This document shows, one piece after another, positions 6,607 to 8,863 of a stretch of 8,863 nucleotides of DNA (position 1 is the first letter of the stretch; every line of letters starts with the position of its first letter). Under the pieces are notes generated by a model. It had not been told where the DNA came from. It made no database searches and saw nothing but the letters and a program-made list of their open reading frames with translations. The translations under genes were made by a program, and so were the position numbers. This DNA comes from Candidatus Zixiibacteriota bacterium (GTDB lineage Bacteria; Zixibacteria; MSB-5A5; CAIYYT01): NCBI GenBank assembly GCA_026397575.1, contig JAPLUP010000182.1, positions 1-8,863 of the forward strand, in the 5' to 3' direction.

Positions 6607-7083
6607 CTACCAGTTTCTCCATACCGGCAGTGGTCCCTGACCGCCCGTCAGATAATCCACGGCGCTCGACCACCGCCAATCGGCCGCCATTGCAACTAGC
6701 TTGGCCTTCACCGGATTGTGATGAATGTACTCCAGTTTCGTGCGCATCACTTCCGCACTCCAAATCGCAACTCTGTCATACCGCGGCATCCAGATTCCGC
6801 CTTTGATTCCTCGATCCGCAGCAATTTTCTGGCCGACGTATTTCTTGAAGTCACGCATCATTCTGGAGAGCTGAATCCCGTTGACGAATACAACCAAGTG
6901 GACGTGGCTCGGCATCAGTACATATCCAGCGAGCCGGGCGGCGTATTTGTCGAGACAGAAACGAAGCGACTCAACCAGATCTTCGTAGAAGCCAGGACTG
7001 TTGCCATGAGGCTGCCAATCGCGAAACGTCGTGGTCACAAAGAAGCACTCGCCATGCTGCTGGGATGGAAAACGCAAGCCCAT
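6607..7083 (-). CDS. REP-associated tyrosine transposase (RAYT, IS200-like Y1 family)
   Basis: The protein is 158 residues from ATG 7083. The Y1/HUH single-strand nuclease fold is marked by the HxH motif in MPSHVHLVVF (residues 57-66, HVH at 60-62) and by EYIHHNPVKAKL, the usual RAYT motif, whose tyrosine (residue 119) is the likely nucleophile. Other RAYT-like features are FFVTTTFRDW near the N-terminus, a MMRDFKKYVGQKI helix, and DWRWSSAVDYL near the end. The protein is near full length for the family. A TTG at 7107 would add eight residues, but neither start has a clear ribosome binding site. The TAG stop lies two bases from palindromic unit 2. Such enzymes cut and join single-stranded DNA at REP-type hairpins and are usually single-copy and domesticated. 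Activity is inferred from motifs. Confidence 0.88.
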   Translation of the reverse strand: MGLRFPSQQHGECFFVTTTFRDWQPHGNSPGFYEDLVESLRFCLDKYAARLAGYVLMPSHVHLVVFVNGIQLSRMMRDFKKYVGQKIAADRGIKGGIWMPRYDRVAIWSAEVMRTKLEYIHHNPVKAKLVAMAADWRWSSAVDYLTGGQGPLPVWRNW

Positions 7084-7129
7084 GGCTCGAAGATATCGTT
7101 TCTGCAATGTGGGACAAGAAACATTGGAG

Positions 7130-7240
7130 CTGGCAGGTCACAATCCGGCTTCGGAAAGGGCCATCATACATTCCACCTCAAGACCTCATCGCAAGACAGA
7201 GTGTCAGCCCTCTACACCCTGCCGGATCAAGACCTGCCAG
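7130..7240. repeat. Long inverted repeat upstream of the transposase
   Basis: Arms of 20 bases (7130-7149 and 7221-7240) match at 17 of 20 positions when inverted: CTGGCAGGTC pairs with GACCTGCCAG, and the AT-CCGGC end pairs with GCCGG-AT. The 71 bases between them hold no convincing ORF. The outer CAGGTC/GACCTG core resembles the arms of the palindromic units, so this may be a diverged relative. It lies in the transposase leader and could fold in RNA. Confidence 0.65.
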
Positions 7241-7263
7241 AACGAAAGGGGGCCAACCCTTAA

Positions 7264-7343
7264 CTGTTGCGTCAGGTCTTAGCGGTGGGGACTGGGTAGT
7301 GCTGGGAGCGTGACCTGACGCATTGGTAAGCTGGAAGAGCATT
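7264..7343 (+). repeat. Palindromic repeat unit 3
   Basis: Arms TGCGTCAGGTC (7268-7278) and GACCTGACGCA (7312-7322) form an 11-bp stem, with the same TTAGCGGT and GGGAGCGT inner blocks and a 17-base variable centre. The tail to 7343 is identical to unit 1 over 40 bases. Confidence 0.85.
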
Positions 7344-7596
7344 CATGCCAGACGGAGTGGCGCGGCGCAAGATGTGACGGAACGGGAAGATATTCCCGGA
7401 GGGGCCAACTTCTCGGCAAAGTCTCATGGCAGAAAGAGCGTAAGAGAAACGCTCAAAAAAGCGTGGACGCTGAAACTGAAAATCGCTAATTTGAGGCAAA
7501 TCTGAAGAGGAGGGGTCAAATAGACTCCAAGATTGTTGTTTCCAAAGTCGGCGTTCGGGTTGTTGACACGGAGCTCATAAGTGGGGGACTGGCATA
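7344..7596. other. Non-coding stretch between the island and the NTPase gene
   Basis: No credible gene was seen in these 253 bases. They contain the right copy of the 17-bp direct repeat, a small GAGCGT/ACGCTC hairpin (7436-7454) without a U-tract, and a perfect TTGACA (7563-7568) with no matching -10 box. The NTPase promoter is therefore not located. Confidence 0.5.
7387..7403 (+). repeat. 17-bp direct repeat, right copy
   Basis: This is identical to 6431-6447. Here it is preceded by GGG, so that GGGAA-GATA-TTCCC (7384-7397) is a small perfect palindrome that is imperfect in the left copy. Confidence 0.75.
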
Positions 7597-8811
7597 ATGG
7601 AGTTCTTGATAAAGGCTTTGTCGGCGATTAATCCCTGGGGGGTACGATGGCTGACGCGCCGGGATGAGGAACGGGGAATCTGGCGAGCACGTCAGATCTC
7701 GCCCTCGCAGTTGCGACCGGAGGATCTTCTTGTAGACCGAGACTATCGCAAGTACTTCTTTCGGCGACCGGAAGACGACCGAATCAAAAGTGCGCTAGAC
7801 GTGGGCAGAAACGTGCTGGTTTTGGGGGAATCACTGAGCGGCAAGACACGGTCGGTATACGAGGCACTCAAACAACTCCCAAAGATCTACTGGCTGTACC
7901 TCTTTCGCAAGAATCTCATGAGTCTCGACAAGTATCGTTATCCGGGCCGGCCTATCGACGGCTATCACAGGTTCTTCGTGATCGAGGATCTGCAGAGTTT
8001 CGTGAAGGTGCCGAACTTTGCCACAGTGCTGAGCGATGCTATCGAGCACAAAGTGCAGATTGTCGCCACCTGTCAGTCGGGGATTGAACGCGAAGGGGTT
8101 GTCAAGCAAATGGGGGACAAAGGCCTGAGTCTGGAGTTTCTTTTCGATTCGACGTATGGCAGAGGGACAACGATCAGGCTAGGGGAAATCGCACTCGAAA
8201 AGGCAAAGCAAATTGCTGGCGATGTCGGCATTACTCAATATCACTTTAATGGGATGATCGGCTCCATCTTCGAGCCGCTTTTCAAAATGCAGCAGCGGTA
8301 CGTGAGTTGTAACGCTAACGAAAAAAACGTCCTGATCACGCTGAAGGAACTCTACGACTGCGGTCTGATGCGGTCTGGATTCCGTTGTTCTCTCATTTGG
8401 ATTGAACGGGCACTTGCGACGAACAAACGGTGCATCACATCCGTCACTCTCTCTGGGGTCGTCGAGCAGCTCGCACAGCTTGAATTCTTCGCCTTTGACT
8501 CCCGAAATCAAGAGGTCTCAGCCAGAGAGGCCTACCTAAAGTATGTTGTTGAGTACCCCACGGGAATTGTGGCGCCAGCTACTCTGCAGCTTTTTCAGGA
8601 CCTTGTTTCCGCCAACGACACCGATCCGGAGGCGCTCAAACTCCTTGGCGACCGAATCTTTGTTGCCGCCGACAAGCCCGAGCATTTCGAGAAAATGGCA
8701 GAACTAGGGGTTTCATGTTGCAACAGGGCCGTGGAACTCTCAGCTGGCGCACCACCCCGCCTGTTGGCGGGGCGTCAGGTCGACCTCGGAAATGCCCTAG
8801 CAGTTTGCTGA
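7597..8811 (+). CDS. STAND-type P-loop NTPase, probably truncated before its TPR array
   Basis: This 404-codon protein carries a Walker A motif GESLSGKT (residues 77-84), followed by RSVYEAL as in a group of bacterial STAND NTPases. It has a Walker B-like FFVIED (126-131) and a sensor-like IVATCQSG (155-162). A winged-helix-like region follows at about 245-320, ending in SAREAYLKYVVEY. STAND proteins are ATP-driven molecular switches in which a C-terminal repeat array senses a signal; many act in signalling or defence. The C-terminus (NRAVELS then VDLGNAL, 376-401) looks like the first TPR of the array such proteins carry, then stops at TGA after AVC, so the sensor is missing. No N-terminal effector domain is recognised: residues 1-60 are short and basic. 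The start has only a weak G-rich ribosome binding site. The strand is opposite to all the other genes. Confidence 0.7.
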   Translation: MEFLIKALSAINPWGVRWLTRRDEERGIWRARQISPSQLRPEDLLVDRDYRKYFFRRPEDDRIKSALDVGRNVLVLGESLSGKTRSVYEALKQLPKIYWLYLFRKNLMSLDKYRYPGRPIDGYHRFFVIEDLQSFVKVPNFATVLSDAIEHKVQIVATCQSGIEREGVVKQMGDKGLSLEFLFDSTYGRGTTIRLGEIALEKAKQIAGDVGITQYHFNGMIGSIFEPLFKMQQRYVSCNANEKNVLITLKELYDCGLMRSGFRCSLIWIERALATNKRCITSVTLSGVVEQLAQLEFFAFDSRNQEVSAREAYLKYVVEYPTGIVAPATLQLFQDLVSANDTDPEALKLLGDRIFVAADKPEHFEKMAELGVSCCNRAVELSAGAPPRLLAGRQVDLGNALAVC

Positions 8812-8863
8812 AAAACAGCATCGCGCGTTGATGATTGGCTTTCTCGATGGAGCGTTTTCGTTG
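8799..8863. mobile_element. Possible insertion-element end cutting the NTPase gene
   Basis: TPR-like coding sequence stops making sense around LGNAL. The DNA then reads CTAGCAGTTTGCTGAAAAAC, which resembles terminal sequences I associate with some insertion elements. No transposase is visible before the window ends, so this is tentative. Confidence 0.25.

Larger units (their letters stand above)
6465..7343. mobile_element. REP/RAYT-like island: transposase among three palindromic repeat units
   Basis: An IS200-like HUH transposase gene is bracketed by related palindromic units: two tandem units to its left (6465-6604) and one to its right (7264-7343). All three are in the same orientation. 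This layout is like REP sequences around a REP-associated tyrosine transposase (RAYT) in other bacteria, where the domesticated enzyme processes the palindromes. The repeat family itself is not one I recognise. Left and right IS ends and a target duplication are not evident. Confidence 0.65.

Noticed and set aside
6718..7263. 181-codon plus-strand ORF
   Set aside because: It runs antisense through the transposase gene and its leader. It has no recognisable motifs, and the minus-strand frame has clear RAYT motifs.
7436..7454. GAGCGT/ACGCTC hairpin next to an A-run
   Set aside because: The A-run is on the wrong side for a terminator on either strand and the stem is only 6 bp.
7272..7499. 75-codon minus-strand ORF over repeat unit 3
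   Set aside because: It lies across the palindrome and the direct repeat with no ribosome binding site or family motif; its composition is driven by the repeats.
7563..7568. Perfect TTGACA -35 box ahead of the NTPase gene
   Set aside because: No acceptable -10 hexamer occurs at 15-19 bases; the CATAAT overlapping the start codon is 24 bases away.
8755..8772. Perfect CCCCGCC-TGTT-GGCGGGG hairpin near the NTPase 3' end
   Set aside because: It lies inside the coding frame and lacks a U-tract, so it is not a terminator.

Overview
The window looks like chromosomal sequence from an uncultivated bacterium of moderate GC content. The divergent PurM sequence, the secreted DUF4139 and TPR proteins, the REP-type transposase with its palindromes and the STAND-NTPase would all suit an FCB-group or Zixibacteria-like genome. 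That placement is a guess, because no rRNA or marker comparison was possible.

Positions 1-3540 (minus strand) hold a housekeeping block: priA (replication restart helicase), an HD-domain phosphohydrolase and purM (purine biosynthesis, cut off by the window edge). The HD stop and purM start overlap as GTGA. A strong intrinsic terminator at 3577-3606 separates this block from the next.

Positions 3630-6432 (minus strand) hold an envelope pair: a DUF4139 protein with a signal peptide, then a periplasmic or exported TPR protein. A plausible sigma70-type promoter (6404-6432), a small inverted repeat and a GC-rich palindrome lie ahead of it.

Positions 6431-7403 are a repeat-rich island: a REP-associated tyrosine transposase (RAYT, an HUH enzyme) sits among three copies of a roughly 80-bp palindromic unit. 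A separate long inverted repeat lies upstream of the transposase, and a 17-bp direct repeat flanks the whole island. Positions 7597-8811 (plus strand) encode a STAND-type P-loop NTPase that stops in what looks like the first TPR repeat. The sequence there may be the end of an insertion element.

The most striking point is that two unrelated genes are each split by one in-frame stop with no frame change: priA by TAG at 3238-3240, and the DUF4139 gene by TAA at 5805-5807. Homology-like sequence continues directly after both stops. Possible causes are recent inactivation, a sequence error, or stop readthrough. The second strong point is the REP/RAYT-like island, whose repeat family I do not recognise.
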